In this document: positions 45,431 to 57,049 of the stretch, one piece after another
How the letters are laid out: each line of letters opens with the position of its first letter
Numbering within the stretch: position 1 is the stretch's first letter
DNA from: Isoetes taiwanensis
Lineage: Eukaryota > Streptophyta > Lycopodiopsida > Isoetales > Isoetaceae
Reading direction: 5' to 3'
Assembly: GCA_021234155.1 (NCBI GenBank)
Contig: JAJEKV010000045.1
Span: forward strand, 8,479,105 to 8,543,104
DNA: 64,000 nucleotides
Notes under the pieces: generated by a model
Told to the model about the DNA's origin: nothing
Database searches by the model: none
The model's input: only the letters and a program-made list of their open reading frames with translations
Translations under genes and position numbers: made by a program

Positions 45431-46898
45431 AAGATGGAATACCAATCCAAGATGGAATGATTACAATCTCCTTGTGATCTGGTGTTATATTATATTTACT
45501 AAAAAATCTGAACACCAATCACCTCCTTGTGAAGAGGATCATGTCCTAATATCTGTGCGGTCCGAAAACAGAGGTAGATCTAAATGGTGCCCTATAAAGC
45601 TATGTAATTCACTTTGTTTTCCTAGCAAATCTGAGACTGCGTGCAAGTAGGAGCATATAAAGGATTCCAATGTTTTGAGATGCATAATTTATCTCACGCA
45701 TTTGCGAGTCTGTTATTTCTCCCAACAGTGCAGCATTGTTTGATATTATGGCAGCTTCCTGCATGCTCCAAAAAACTTCAAAGCGATGCATGCCTCGTCT
45801 GTGTTTGAATCTTTTGCTCCTCAAAAGCTTTGCAGTCTTGTTCTGATGGTAATGTAAGAGATTTGGATCAGGGTAAATTTTAACGGCCCTAAATGTTTTT
45901 CTATTCAAATTAAGGTTGGCTAAACCTATGAAAAACAAAAATTTTTAGAGTTTTTTCTTGGCGAAATTTGATAAAATAAAGCCCTTTAATTATCTTCCCA
46001 TTTGGCTAAAATGTAAAATTTATATGACATGAAATTCTGATGTTGGCAAATTTTTCTTGGTCCCCAGCTAAAGTGCAACTATTTAACTTCAAACTTTGAG
46101 CACTGATTAGTACATGAATGACATTGATTCAATATGCTTCTTTTACAAAATGATAACAAAGTTGTTCAAAGTACAATTTATAAGGAACAAACAATATCGG
46201 TTGAAGGAACATGCATGTTTACGTTGGGGTCAAATGCATCCAAATGGTGAATTTGGTGATGAAGCCCTTTAGGGTCAACAATTGCAAGAAGAGATCACTA
46301 CTATTTAAAGCATAAAATGCACATCATGTAACATTCTTTATAGCATTTAACCTAAACAACTTATAGATACAAATTCAAAATATGATTGAGGTAGTTAATG
46401 GCAATTCCTAAATGAAAGAGGTCCCTGGATAGAATTGGCATGGCTATTTGAATTGATCAGGGTTCTCCTAATCAACTTTAGAGAAGGCGATTCAGTACAC
46501 CATGCAGCAAACAATCTCGGCTAAACTCTAAGCGTTCAGAATTTACCCCCCTTTTGGAGTGGCTAAATTATGCTTTTTCTAAAAAAATTGCCTTTATAAA
46601 CTTTAGCCACGAAATTTGACTAAAGGTCTAAAAAATCGCCATTTGACGAATTTTAGCCACTCTTTATTACCCTGGATTTGGATTGTCTGAATTTAGTAAC
46701 CAAAGCGACATGTGTGTTTTGCCATGAGCATGATTTACTTAAAGAATCCGAACACCAATCATCTACCTGTGCAGAGGATCATGAGCTAACATCTTTGTGG
46801 TGGGAAAATAGAGGGACATCTAAATGGTTTCCTATAAAGCTACGTAATTCAATTTGTTTTCTTAGAAAATCTAAGACTGGGTGATGCCGAAATGACTA
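45431..46898. repeat. Module D', second copy of the D right half, split by a TIR element
   Basis: Matches 40861-41521. Interrupted at 45869-46674 by a DNA transposon. Confidence 0.85.
45869..46674. mobile_element. Non-autonomous TIR DNA transposon (806 bp)
   Basis: The ends are CAGGGTAA and TTACCCTG, a perfect 8-bp inverted repeat. The flanks are GATTTGGAT at 45860-45868 and 46675-46683, a 9-bp target duplication. The module D copy at 41290-41298 has a single GATTTGGAT. TGGCTAAA or its complement recurs at least six times inside. There is no transposase. The 9-bp duplication favours Mutator-like elements, while the CAGGG end recalls hAT, so the superfamily is open. Confidence 0.92.
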
Positions 46899-48698
46899 TA
46901 ATTAAAGAAGAAGGCATTAGAAGACGGGCTTGGGAATGAGGATGGACTGGGGTATGTATCAGACCAGAAGCCTCATCTACGTATGTCATGATAGCCATAA
47001 GCACGATCTGTTCCTGATCCAAATCGTGTATAAATTTAATCGCGAAATTGCCGCTGAACCTCTAGCCTGATGGCAAAATGCAAGACACGTGTAAAGGATT
47101 GCAAATTGAGATGCATAATTTATGTCATGCATTTGCCAGTGTGTTATTTACCTAGCTGCAAGTACGCGCATGGCAGTGTCATTTCGTAGGCACTGTCATT
47201 TACTGCAAAACGTACCTCCTAGCAATGCAACATTGTTTGATCTCTGATTTATCCTATATGTTTCGTAGTTAGGAAATGTAAGTATGCTGATCAGAGTATG
47301 GGTCTGTATCTAGAGAATGCCCATGGGAACTCAACATGATTTGTAATGTCATCTAATAGAAGACCTTATTATCTCCATGCAGACAATGCCCATGGTAACT
47401 CACGACATGAGTGCCTATAGACATTGTCGCTCACTTTATCTTGCGGATCCTTTGGGAATAAAGTGCATGGCATGGAAATGTGTCTCCCCAAAAGCACTGA
47501 GTGAATAAAATCACACTGTACATGTGTAGAATGTCATTTGACAACATATCATAAAGAGGCTGCAATTACTCACTCCTCCAATACACACCAGTGAATTGCA
47601 CTGGTGATGAATTTCCGCCCAGAAGCACATCTTGTGGTGGCAGATTAAAAAAAAAAAGGGAACTACCAGTACCATTAAGGATTTAATCTAAGAGACTTGA
47701 GATGCTTGAATTTAGTGACTGGGTGGAAGTAGCGCCATGTAAAGGATTCGAGTGTTACAATCCGATGATACGGAGTTTGGCTGGGTAGTGTAATGTCTAT
47801 TACAAATGACATTATGCCGAAATGAGTATAATTAAAGAAGAAGGCATTAGAAGACGGGCTTGGAAATGAGGATGGATTGGGCTATTTATCAGACCAGAAG
47901 CCTCATGTACACATGTCATGATAGCCATAAGCACGATCTATTGTTGATCCAAATGTAAAACCTCAAACAGAGCAAACTCAAAGAATTATGTATGCATGAA
48001 AATAATGAATAATGCAAGATGCAAAATTCTTAGACATGGGATTCTTCTTGCAATTTGATCCAATGTAGAACATCCAATATAATAGAAACAGAAGTATTGT
48101 GATTACTTAGTACATAAGCTGCTGAGAACCTACCTCAAGTTAGCAGCTTTTCCTGTTTCTTATCCAAAGTATCACGCTCATGGATGACATTGAAGTCCAA
48201 GTCGTTTCCACTACAAATCATTGCATTGAACATTATAATCAAGAGCCAGCTAGGCTAAATGCAAAAACTCCTTACCTCCGTTTCTTTCATTCCACTCTTC
48301 AATCTAAACCCCTCATTTAAAAATATAAATATGATTCTTGTAGAATTGGTTCTGCAAAGACATAACATCATAACATGGCAATCAAGAACTACAGAAAAGA
48401 TAACCCACACATTTTTTAGATTCTTTAACTCTTTAAACATGGCAATGAAGAACCATCTAAGCTAAAAGTAACAGGCAAAATAACTCACAAATTACCTCTG
48501 TGCAGACCGGAATTAATCCTTTTCAACAAAAATACCTGAAGAAGAAATATTTAGGAATCTTCATTCTGAAGCACAATTTCAGCCAACACATGGCATTTCT
48601 AAACTTTAAATCTGACATTAAGAATTGCTGATGGAAAAGCGAAATAAACCTGCAAGAGAAATATGTTTCGGAGCTGCCGAAATGGGCTCAATAGGGTT
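46899..48698. repeat. Module B of the Helitron (tandem unit 47002-48698)
   Basis: 47002-48698 (1,697 bp) is repeated head to tail as 48699-50397. Both start CACGATCTGTTCCTGATCC and end GGGCTCAATAGGGTT. Minus-strand exon-like pieces recur here: GFRLKSGMKETE before GTAAGG (about 48275-48315), GNDLDFNVIHERD (about 48130-48215), and one at about 48497-48537. Confidence 0.93.
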
Positions 48699-50397
48699 CA
48701 CGATCTGTTCCTGATCCAAATCGTGTATAAATTTAATCGCGAAATTGCCGCTGAACCTCTAGCCTGATGGCAAAATGCAAGACACGTGTAAAGGATTGCA
48801 AATTGAGATGCATAATTTATGTCATGCATTTGCCAGTGTGTTATTTACCTAGCTGCAAGTACGCGCATGGCAGTGTCATTTCGTAGGCACTGTCATTTAC
48901 TGCAAAACGTACCTCCTAGCAATGCAACATTGTTTGATCTCTGATTTATCCTATATGTTTCGTAGTTAGGAAATGTAAGTATGCTGATCAGAGTATGGGT
49001 CTGTATCTAGAGAATGCCCATGGGAACTCAACATGATTTGTAATGTCATCTAATAGAAGACCTTATTATCTCCATGCAGACAATGCCCATGGTAACTCAC
49101 GACATGAGTGCCTATAGACATTGTCGCTCACTTTATCTTGCGGATCCTTTGGGAATAAAGTGCATGGCATGGAAATGTGTCTCCCCAAAAGCACCGAGTG
49201 AATAAAATCACACTGTACATGTGTAGAATGTCATTTGACAACATATCATAAAGAGGCTGCAATTACTCACTCCTCCAATACACACCAGTGAATTGCACTG
49301 GTGATGAATTTCCGCCCAGAAGCACATCTTGTGGTGGCAGATTAAAAAAAAAAAGGGAACTACCAGTACCATTAAGGATTTAATCTAAGAGACTTGAGAT
49401 GCTTGAATTTAGTGACTGGGTGGAAGTAGCGCCATGTAAAGGATTCGAGTGTTACAATCCGATGATACGGAGTTTGGCTGGGTAGTGTAATGTCTATTAC
49501 AAATGACATTATGCCGAAATGAGTATAATTAAAGAAGAAGGCATTAGAAGACGGGCTTGGAAATGAGGATGGATTGGGCTATTTATCAGACCAGTGAAGC
49601 CTCATGTACACATGTCATGATAGCCATAAGCACGATCTATTGTTGATCCAAATGTAAAACCTCAAACAGAGCAAACTCAAAGAATTATGTATGCATGAAA
49701 ATAATGAATAATGCAAGATGCAAAATTCTTAGACATGGGATTCATCTTGCAATTTGATCCAATGTAGAACATCCAATATAATAGAAACAGAAGTATTGTG
49801 ATTACTTAGTACATAAGCTGCTGAGAACCTACCTCAAGTTAGCAGCTTTTCCTGTTTCTTATCCAAAGTATCACGCTCATGGATGACATTGAAGTCCAAG
49901 TCGTTTCCACTACAAATCATTGCATTGAACATTATAATCAAGAGCCAGCTAGGCTAAATGCAAAAACTCCTTACCTCCGTTTCTTTCATTCCACTCTTCA
50001 ATCTAAACCCCTCATTTAAAAATATAAATATGATTCTTGTAGAATTGGTTCTGCAAAGACATAACATCATAACATGGCAATCAAGAACTACAGAAAAGAT
50101 AACCCACACATTTTTTAGATTCTTTAACTCTTTAAACATGGCAATGAAGAACCATCTAAGCTAAAAGTAACAGGCAAAATAACTCACAAATTACCTCTGT
50201 GCAGACCGGAATTAATCCTTTTCAACAAAAATACCTGAAGAAGAAATATTTAGGAATCTTCATTCTGAAGCACAATTTCAGCCAACACATGGCATTTCTA
50301 AACTTTAAATCTGACATTAAGAATTGCTGATGGAAAAGCGAAATAAACCTGCAAGAGAAATATGTTTCGGAGCTGCCGAAATGGGCTCAATAGGGTT
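48699..50397. repeat. Module C, near-identical tandem copy of B
   Basis: Differs from module B at only about four places that I found, including a 2-bp TG insertion near 49594, C for T near 49194 and A for T near 49744. This points to a very recent duplication. Confidence 0.93.
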
Positions 50398-50785
50398 TGT
50401 TCTAGCTGAGTCGATCATGCATAAGAAAGGCTACCCATAATGTTTAAACAACAACCTATGCTTATTTCCTGATCATGGCAGGCAAAAATGTTGTGGCACT
50501 GCAAAGATGTTGCCGCTTTGTTTCGGAGGTCTATATTCGAACCTAGAAAATAATTTTCCACGGACAAAGCTGGAGTTAAACGAAATTTCCTACCTCCAAA
50601 CCATACTCCAATCTTAGTAAATTGATTTTTTCGATTTTTGGAGACTCTGAATTTTTTCTGGCCGTCCAAACCCCTTAAAATCTTAGGAAATCATGTTAAA
50701 AAAAATTCCAAAAATATTTTTAGTCAGGCCGGAAAATCCCAAATTAAAAAGATTAGGCCGGAAAATCCCAAATTAAAAAGATTGA
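50398..50785. repeat. Helitron 5' end with 29-bp tandem repeat
   Basis: GGCCGGAAAATCCCAAATTAAAAAGATT occurs twice in tandem between about 50726 and 50783, reaching the 5' end of the Helitron. Otherwise unrecognised. Confidence 0.75.
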
Positions 50786-51984
50786 TTTAACAAGCAGATT
50801 TCTAATGGCTTTTATTTTTGTTAAAGAAATATAAATGGACATTTCAAAAAAATTGATGTATGTTTATACTCCAAATTGTCAATCATGCGCCTAATACTTT
50901 TTCTAGGTTGAATATCATCGAATGAAAAACAAATGATTTATCAAACAGTGTGCATCCACTACCCCCCAAGCAGTCGCAACCCTATTGCATGTTAATTAAG
51001 TGGGGGGGTGTCAAAATGCACTTTTGCTACTATTTTTCTAGGTCCTACCATATTTTACCCTCTTTTTGTGCAAAAAATTAGGAATCTTTAAGGAATATTC
51101 ACTTTGGTCCTACTTAGATGATTTGGTCCCGTTTAATTTGCAATCTTGTTATGTATCTCTTCAAGCATAATGCCAATTACTTCTCTGAAGACATCAAATG
51201 GTATTGTAACCCTACCATTCCTATCTGGGGTGACCTTTAAGATCCATGAATACAAGATAGTATCTAACTCAAGCCATTGATCTCCTTCAATTGGGGTTTC
51301 CTTCATTTCTTTGTCCAACAGTCTCTATATCTTTCTTCATCTGCTACATTATTTAATTGGTGCACTGGATACCACCACTCCATACGAACTTTGTTCACAT
51401 TGCGGTCTCCCTCTTCTTTACAATAATCTGTGATGGTGTATCCCAACCACACAGGATATATCTCTTTGCATTTTCATATTATAAGTGCAAATCAATGGCA
51501 AATCAAGTCCACTATAGGATCATAACTCTCCATCCCGAGCTATTTAGGCCTCCCTTTCCCAGGACCAACATAATGTTGATCAGCAATTGGAGCGACCGTC
51601 AACTTGCAAATATTACTAATCCCATCATCAAATTCCTCAGGTGTTTTCAAATCTCTCCACCTAGTCTTAGGTAGTTATCCATCTTTCAATTCATTGAAGG
51701 ATGTGTTTACTTTTTCCAATAAGTCATGTAGCTGTGTCCAATAATTTATCAATGCAAGGCTGGTATCATCATGGTTACGTTCCCAATACCTGATGTATTC
51801 AGAAATGCCCTTCAATGTGTTTTGCAATGAATCCACATCTGCACGGCTTAAGAGCTTTTGATTGACCCCGGGGTATCTTAGCTTTGCCATTCTCATCTTC
51901 GAGCCATGTTTTTACTCTCTCATCTGGCCTCCATCTCTCATCTGAAGGCCTCATCTTCCATTGCAGTATTGCACCATCGTTAGC
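50786..51984 (-). repeat. P2 repeat unit, right part, and its extension
   Basis: 50786-51330 matches 14060-14660. Beyond that only P2 continues, to about 51984 where LINE sequence begins. Minus-strand pieces include DQWLELDTILYSWILKVTPD (51133-51318) and SEYIRYWERNHDDTSLALIN (51675-51896). They look like remnants of one coding element of unknown type. Confidence 0.6.
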
Positions 51985-52935
51985 GTAGATGAGCTGCCTG
52001 ACGATATAGTGCATGGGCTGAGCCCCTCCATCCCCATGCTCAACAAGCCAACCCTTTATCTAATCAATATGCAGACCAAACAATGTTGGAGAGAGTGAGC
52101 ATTCTTGGCAGACCCCAACACTACTGTAGTACTGTTTACAAACTGGCCTGACGGGGCATTTGAGCTTAGCATGTTTCATACAACTAGTATACACCATCAT
52201 GCAACTGGAAGAGACTCCTAATTATATCAATATCTCCCATAGATTCTCCTTAGATACTATGTCAAAAGCTTTGCAAAGTCAACAAAGCAGCAATACAGGT
52301 CCTGCAAGTGATGTCTGTTATCTTTGATCAAGGCCGACAAGGTGAAAATATGATGAATGGTAGAGTGTCCAGACCTAAATCCTATCTGTGTAATGTTTGA
52401 ACATCTGTTTCATCTTTCCATGCCGTCAATTGCTGCTCTATAATGCTAGCAAACAGTTTTGTGAACAGTGAGCTGACCATGATCGTGCAAGAGGGTCTCC
52501 TGCCTTATAGATGGGAACTACTCTACTGATGGTCCATTGCGAGGGAAAGCCTTCCTAAAGTGCCCTATTGAACTGACTAGTTAGGATGGGGACAATCTGT
52601 GGCCCTGCCCACATGAGCAGCTCTGTGGGGATATCTTAGGTTGAATTCCGAGCGGATCATAAAGCTGCATCAAGTATTGTACCCATTATTTAGAAGAGGT
52701 GTCCCATGTAGGCTGCAGAGGCTTCTTTAGTATTCTTCTCCAGAATGTCTTGAGGTGACGGTCAAGGAGGTAGAACATTTCTTGTTGATGCCTCCCAATG
52801 TACTGGGCCTTCTTGCATTTGAGGAGAGTGCGATATAGTTTGATCGCTTGCATTTGCAAAGTAGGGTCAATGACTAGTCGAAGCAAGTGTTTAAGCTCCT
52901 TACATTCAGTAACCACCATTTCTGCGTGGAAAATA
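51985..52935 (-). mobile_element. LINE reverse transcriptase relic, both ends truncated
   Basis: On the minus strand, from the 5' side: VTECKELKHLLRLVIDPTLQ and LLKCKKAQYIGRHQQ (pre-RT linker), a YDPLG region, then a stretch aligned with GGTCCATTGCG-AGGGAAAGCCTTC that is shared with the nested LINE at 43430-43460. RT pieces end in a YADD-like box read as IYAND at about 51985. It belongs to the same broad LINE group as 41522-44003 and is heavily mutated. Confidence 0.75.
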
Positions 52936-54180
52936 AATACACCGTTGAAAATAAACTTCATAGTTGCCAAAACAAGAATTTCAATTGTGCATTGCGACAA
53001 GTAGAATATATTGTCTACGTTTACAAACCATGCTCAAATGAATGTGAATTGCCAGGTACTTTAAAAAGTCATCATTTTGAAATTCCATGTACACATGAAA
53101 TGCCAAGTACATCGGTTTCTCAAGTTATAAAAAAAGTCAAATCATTTTTATCTTCTAAGTTCTAAAAAAATTCAAATCATTGAAATTCCATATAAATGGA
53201 AATGCCAATACATTGTTTATCCAAGTTTTGTACAAGGTCAAAGCCAAGCCAATTTGAACACTCAATAAGCAAATTTGCACCCTCCAGGATTTGAACCTGG
53301 ATAAATCCATTGGGTGAGATATACCTGAGGTCCATGCTTGCAGAATTGCAAGTTCATCATCTAGAAATGAGAAACGATGATAATACAGGCCCTCACAAAC
53401 TCAAATCTATCATTAATACCAAAAGTTTTAAAAATGTGATAAAATCCTGACTTATTATCGGCCTACAATTTCCATGATCCATAACCGTTAGCCATAAATC
53501 AATACATGCATTGATGTTAACAAGAACTTTCGCTAGCTGGAAACAAATGTACTTAATTTGCGAAACAATCCATTAATATTAAGAAACTCATCGGCTTCAA
53601 TTACCTAATGTCTAGCTCATGGGATAGATGCATAGGCAATTTTAGGTTCTAGGTCAAAAGATGTGATCCTTCCAATGGAAAAGGATACACAAGAGAAGGC
53701 ATCAGGGTTCTAACCATCTATGAAGCCTCCGATACCTCTTAATCAGAATAATTAGATACTCTCTGGCATACTAGAGCGTATGTCATATGCATTGCAAACA
53801 CATATACAGGAAACAAAAAGAAGAATCAAAGAATAGAACCAAACAACCTTTAATACTAGGAAAAGGTCTTGGCATAGGTCCAAACAATCCGGGACCAAAA
53901 GCAATCAGCCAGCTTTGAAATCCTAAGATCAACGGCAAACATTTTCTCCAACTCCAAGGCAATAAAAGAACTATAGGACAAGCAACCATACATGAACTGG
54001 GCCTTACTTGCATACAATTTTTACCCTCTAGCCAGAAATAAAAAGCCACAAATAAACCATATGAGCATCCTTGCAAAATGGCATCCTGGAATGGCATCAT
54101 CCAAAGTTTGCTGATGATGGATGATGGTTCACAAGAAATGACATTTACCTTCGTTTCATAGAATAGAAGGTAAACTAAGT
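52936..54180. other. AT-rich DNA, nothing firm
   Basis: A minus-strand B-box-like motif (CCAGGTTCAAATCCTGG, about 53292-53308) could be a SINE or tRNA relic. No genes recognised. Confidence 0.35.
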
Positions 54181-55207
54181 TCTAGAAATATGGAGGTAGT
54201 TAGTAGTTAATAGTTAGTTTGTCTTTTTCCTCCTATCTTTCTATTTAGATTTCTTTCACGTTCCTTCCTTCGTTATCAGCTCTCTCTGTGCATCTCCATC
54301 CTTTTGCTCAGTGTTTGGCCTACCCAGTTCTGGTCTGCTCCAGTTTTATTTCATCTCTTGTTCTTTTGTTCTGCCATGAAGCGCCATCTCCACTATATCC
54401 GCAAGGTGCACCACATGGATGATGTTAGGTATCCTGTTCTTGCACTTGCCATGGCTGAATCTCCTCAGTGTTTGAAATGATGTTGGAAAGAGCATTGCAC
54501 TACATGGTTTGCCTGTTGGGCTGTGCAACCCGAGCACTGCCTGATGCTTGCCAGTTCTGATCCTGAGCTTTTGCAACAATATCTCAATGGTCATTTTTCT
54601 CAAAAGATATGGGACGCAGTTACTTTGGCCCAAGTGAAAACTGGTCATTATCATGCACACATAAATCCCACCTTGGCACTAGGGCCCCAAGCTTATTTGC
54701 TTGCTTCATTGTCCAGGAACAAGCTTGTAGCTATTGCATCAATTCGCACGGGGTCCCACATGCTATGGATTGAGACAGGTAGATGGGAGCGGCCGCAATT
54801 GCCGCGAGAAGCGAGACTATGTGCCTGTTGCCAGTTACAAGTTATTGAAGATGAAAGCCATACTCTTCTGAGTTGCTCTGCTTTTGAGATAGTCCGGAAT
54901 CATTTTTTGACCTTAGCATTCCATTCCACGCTTCCACAACTTCTCAGAGCACCATCTGTGCATGACTTGGCATTATACATACTTGAGGTTCTAGATACAC
55001 ATCGGCAATTACTGAACCCTCAGTAGTCATTATCTCCGCTTGTCTAGTATCATCATTACTGCAAAGGTTTTTCCCTTGAAAACCTTTCGAGGCAGGGGTT
55101 TTTTAATCCTAGTAGTAATGCTTGTACTAGCCCATTGTATGGGTCCCATGACCTATTGGTCTCCGTGGACGTTAAAAAATCTATTCTATTCCATTCTATT
55201 CTTTTGG
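54181..55207 (+). mobile_element. LINE 3' part: ORF2 C-terminus, 3' UTR and (ATTCT)n tail
   Basis: A plus-strand frame at 54523-55026 encodes the end of a LINE ORF2. It includes QAYLLASLSRNKLVAIASIR, the Cys/His cluster CACCQLQ-VIEDESHTLLSC and the ending HRQLLNPQ with a TAG stop. Upstream codons (HYIRKVHHMDDVRYPVLAL) belong to the same protein after a stop at 54478. The 3' UTR from 55027 matches 35463-35668. The copy ends in three ATTCT-type units at 55185-55202. The 5' border is not clear. Confidence 0.85.
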
Positions 55208-55287
55208 CTGTCTATCACGATCTGTAGTGCATCATTTTGGCATCCACATTCTTTCTTTTACTAGGTTTTAGTATCTGGCTGCATTCT

Positions 55288-55743
55288 ATGGCACCTAAAG
55301 CTAGCGCAAAGTTTAGGAAGAGATATGCAGATCCGGATCAGGTGCCGGAATGGCTTAAGGCTTTGGAGAGCAGGTTGGGGGCTAAGATCATCGGCACCAA
55401 GGAGGAAATGGTTGTGGCTTTAGAATCCAAGATTTTTTCACTGCAAGAGGAGATTCAACGGAAGAGTAGCAAAGCAAGAACCCCTATTTTGAAGTATCAG
55501 GACAATATTAAGCAATTTGAGTTTCTAAATCAGTTAGAGGACTTATTTGCAGATTTAGAATTCTATTTGCAGTCTCACAAATTTCTGGACATAGCAAGCA
55601 AGACCATCATTAATAAGGGTAACTCTTCAATTTCTAACAAAAAGTATTTGATTTGCATCAGAGACAGAGAAGGACCAAGAGTTGTATATTTTAATAAAAT
55701 GGGGGATTTGACCCTTTCTGATATAAAAACGGCTATGGAATGA
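55288..55743 (+). CDS. Intact 152-codon ORF, unrecognised
   Basis: The preferred start is ATG at 55288 (MAPKASAKFRKRYADPDQVP); the frame is open further up to 55237. The basic N-terminus is followed by a predicted coiled coil (EEMVVALESKIFSLQEEIQR) and a C-terminal region KKYLICIRDREGPRVVYF. It sits between a LINE tail and a region with four GGTTCTGTCAAGGC-type repeats. It might be a LINE ORF1 or part of another element. It is unusual here for having no stops. Confidence 0.4.
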   Translation: MAPKASAKFRKRYADPDQVPEWLKALESRLGAKIIGTKEEMVVALESKIFSLQEEIQRKSSKARTPILKYQDNIKQFEFLNQLEDLFADLEFYLQSHKFLDIASKTIINKGNSSISNKKYLICIRDREGPRVVYFNKMGDLTLSDIKTAME

Positions 55744-57049
55744 GGATTTTATCATCCTTTTGGTGGCCTTGCTCGGTTTTACAAGATCATTTTTATTAGA
55801 AAAACTGTGGATAAGGCTGTGGGTAAGCTTCGGTTCTGTCATGGAAAGTTTAGGTTCTGTCAAGGCAAGTTTCGGGTTCTGTCAAGGCTCGATTAAGGAC
55901 TCCATTTCAGTTCTGTCAAGGCTCAGTTTAAGGATCCTGGTTTTTCAGTTAAGCTTAAAAGGGTAATTTCGTTTCATATTTGCTCTGTTTAAGTTAAACA
56001 AAATAACAAAGTTTCGGTTTAATGATTTTGCTTTATCAGTTTAAACTTGAAGGGCAATTTCGATTCACTCTTGTTCTGTTGAGTTAAATCAAAGATATTA
56101 AAATATCTGGTTTTGGCTATTTGTTAAGAAACAAAGGTGTTTTAGAGTTTTCAGGTTGGCTAGGGATTGTTTCTTGATAGTGATTTGCGTTGTCAAATAA
56201 GTTGTTGCATGTCAATGTTTTCGGTTCTCAACCTCAGTTGTAATGAGGCAGGGATGCAATCACCACCTGCATAGAAAGGCCAGGCCAAGCCCGAGATTTG
56301 TTATCTCTAAAGTTCCTTATAAATTGACTCTTTTTGCATGTATTTTATCTTCTTTTTCGATCCTATCTGGTCCATCATAACCTACTTAACAACGCATGGA
56401 TTGGTTTTCGGACTTGGGCTCCATATCGGAGATGGAAATATGCTGCTTTTTACCTCATCAGGTCGCAGTTCCTCGCCTCACCGGTCTACTTGCTTTTCCC
56501 TTGTCCGTATCCGTTGTGCTTGCCATGTCCGCCATTTTTTCCCTAGTCTTGCCGTCGCCGAGTTCTTGCATGCAGTGCCCTTTTGTGCCAACGAACCATA
56601 TACTATATAAGTTAGGATATTGGGTCATTGGGTTGCTATGTATAGCCGGCTTATATCTATAGATGTTTTTCCTTGAAGGAAACGTTTTGACAGAATAATG
56701 TTTCTGTGCCTACCTTAACCTTGATGTCCCTCAATCCATTGCTACCCATTAACGCATATGCATAACCTAGTCTTGCCCTTTCTTTATTTGAATTATCATA
56801 TGATAATGGATTTTAATAGAGCAATTGAACTAACAAGCCAAAATATTTGTTAATCTTATTGGGTGGTATTAGAGCGTTATACTTGATGCCACAGAGATAA
56901 TGTGGCTTTATCTGACATTTATCAAAGGTTTTTAGTTACTGTTGTTTCTCAGCACCACATTACATATATCTTCGTGAGATATTATCTAACGTTGGTTTTT
57001 TCTCTCAGACTTCCAAGTGTTGAGCCAAATTGTGTATAATTGGCATTAG
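55744..57049. other. Spacer with GTTCTGTCAAGG repeats
   Basis: Between 55830 and 55930 a GTTCTGTCAAGGCTC-like unit occurs about four times. 56330-56660 is locally richer in C and has overlapping short ORFs without a family. A TATATAAG motif lies at about 56601. Confidence 0.4.

Larger units (their letters stand above)
37515..50785 (-). mobile_element. Large non-autonomous Helitron (13.27 kb)
   Basis: P1 reads AAAAAATA|TGTAACAAGCAG. P2 reads the same left flank to 37514 and resumes with TTTAACAAGCAG at 50786. Between them is an insertion with no target duplication, between A and T. On the minus strand it begins TCAATC (50785) and ends CTAG (37515). A hairpin lies seven bases before CTAG. These are the standard Helitron marks. 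No Rep or helicase motif was found, so it would need enzymes from elsewhere. It carries an EHD gene fragment, duplicated modules, a nested LINE and a nested TIR element. Excluding the last two it is about 10 kb. Confidence 0.88.

Noticed and set aside
44004-50397. CRISPR-like or satellite array
   Set aside because: Units are 1.4-1.8 kb, few, and contain exon-like pieces. They are tandem duplications within a Helitron, and the genome is eukaryotic.
7777-51330. P1 and P2 as LTRs of one giant element
   Set aside because: They lack TG...CA ends, a primer site or a polypurine tract at their inner edges. Their homology limits are set by other insertions.
52936-53400. tRNA gene on the minus strand
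   Set aside because: Only a B-box-like motif is present; A box and cloverleaf are not convincing.
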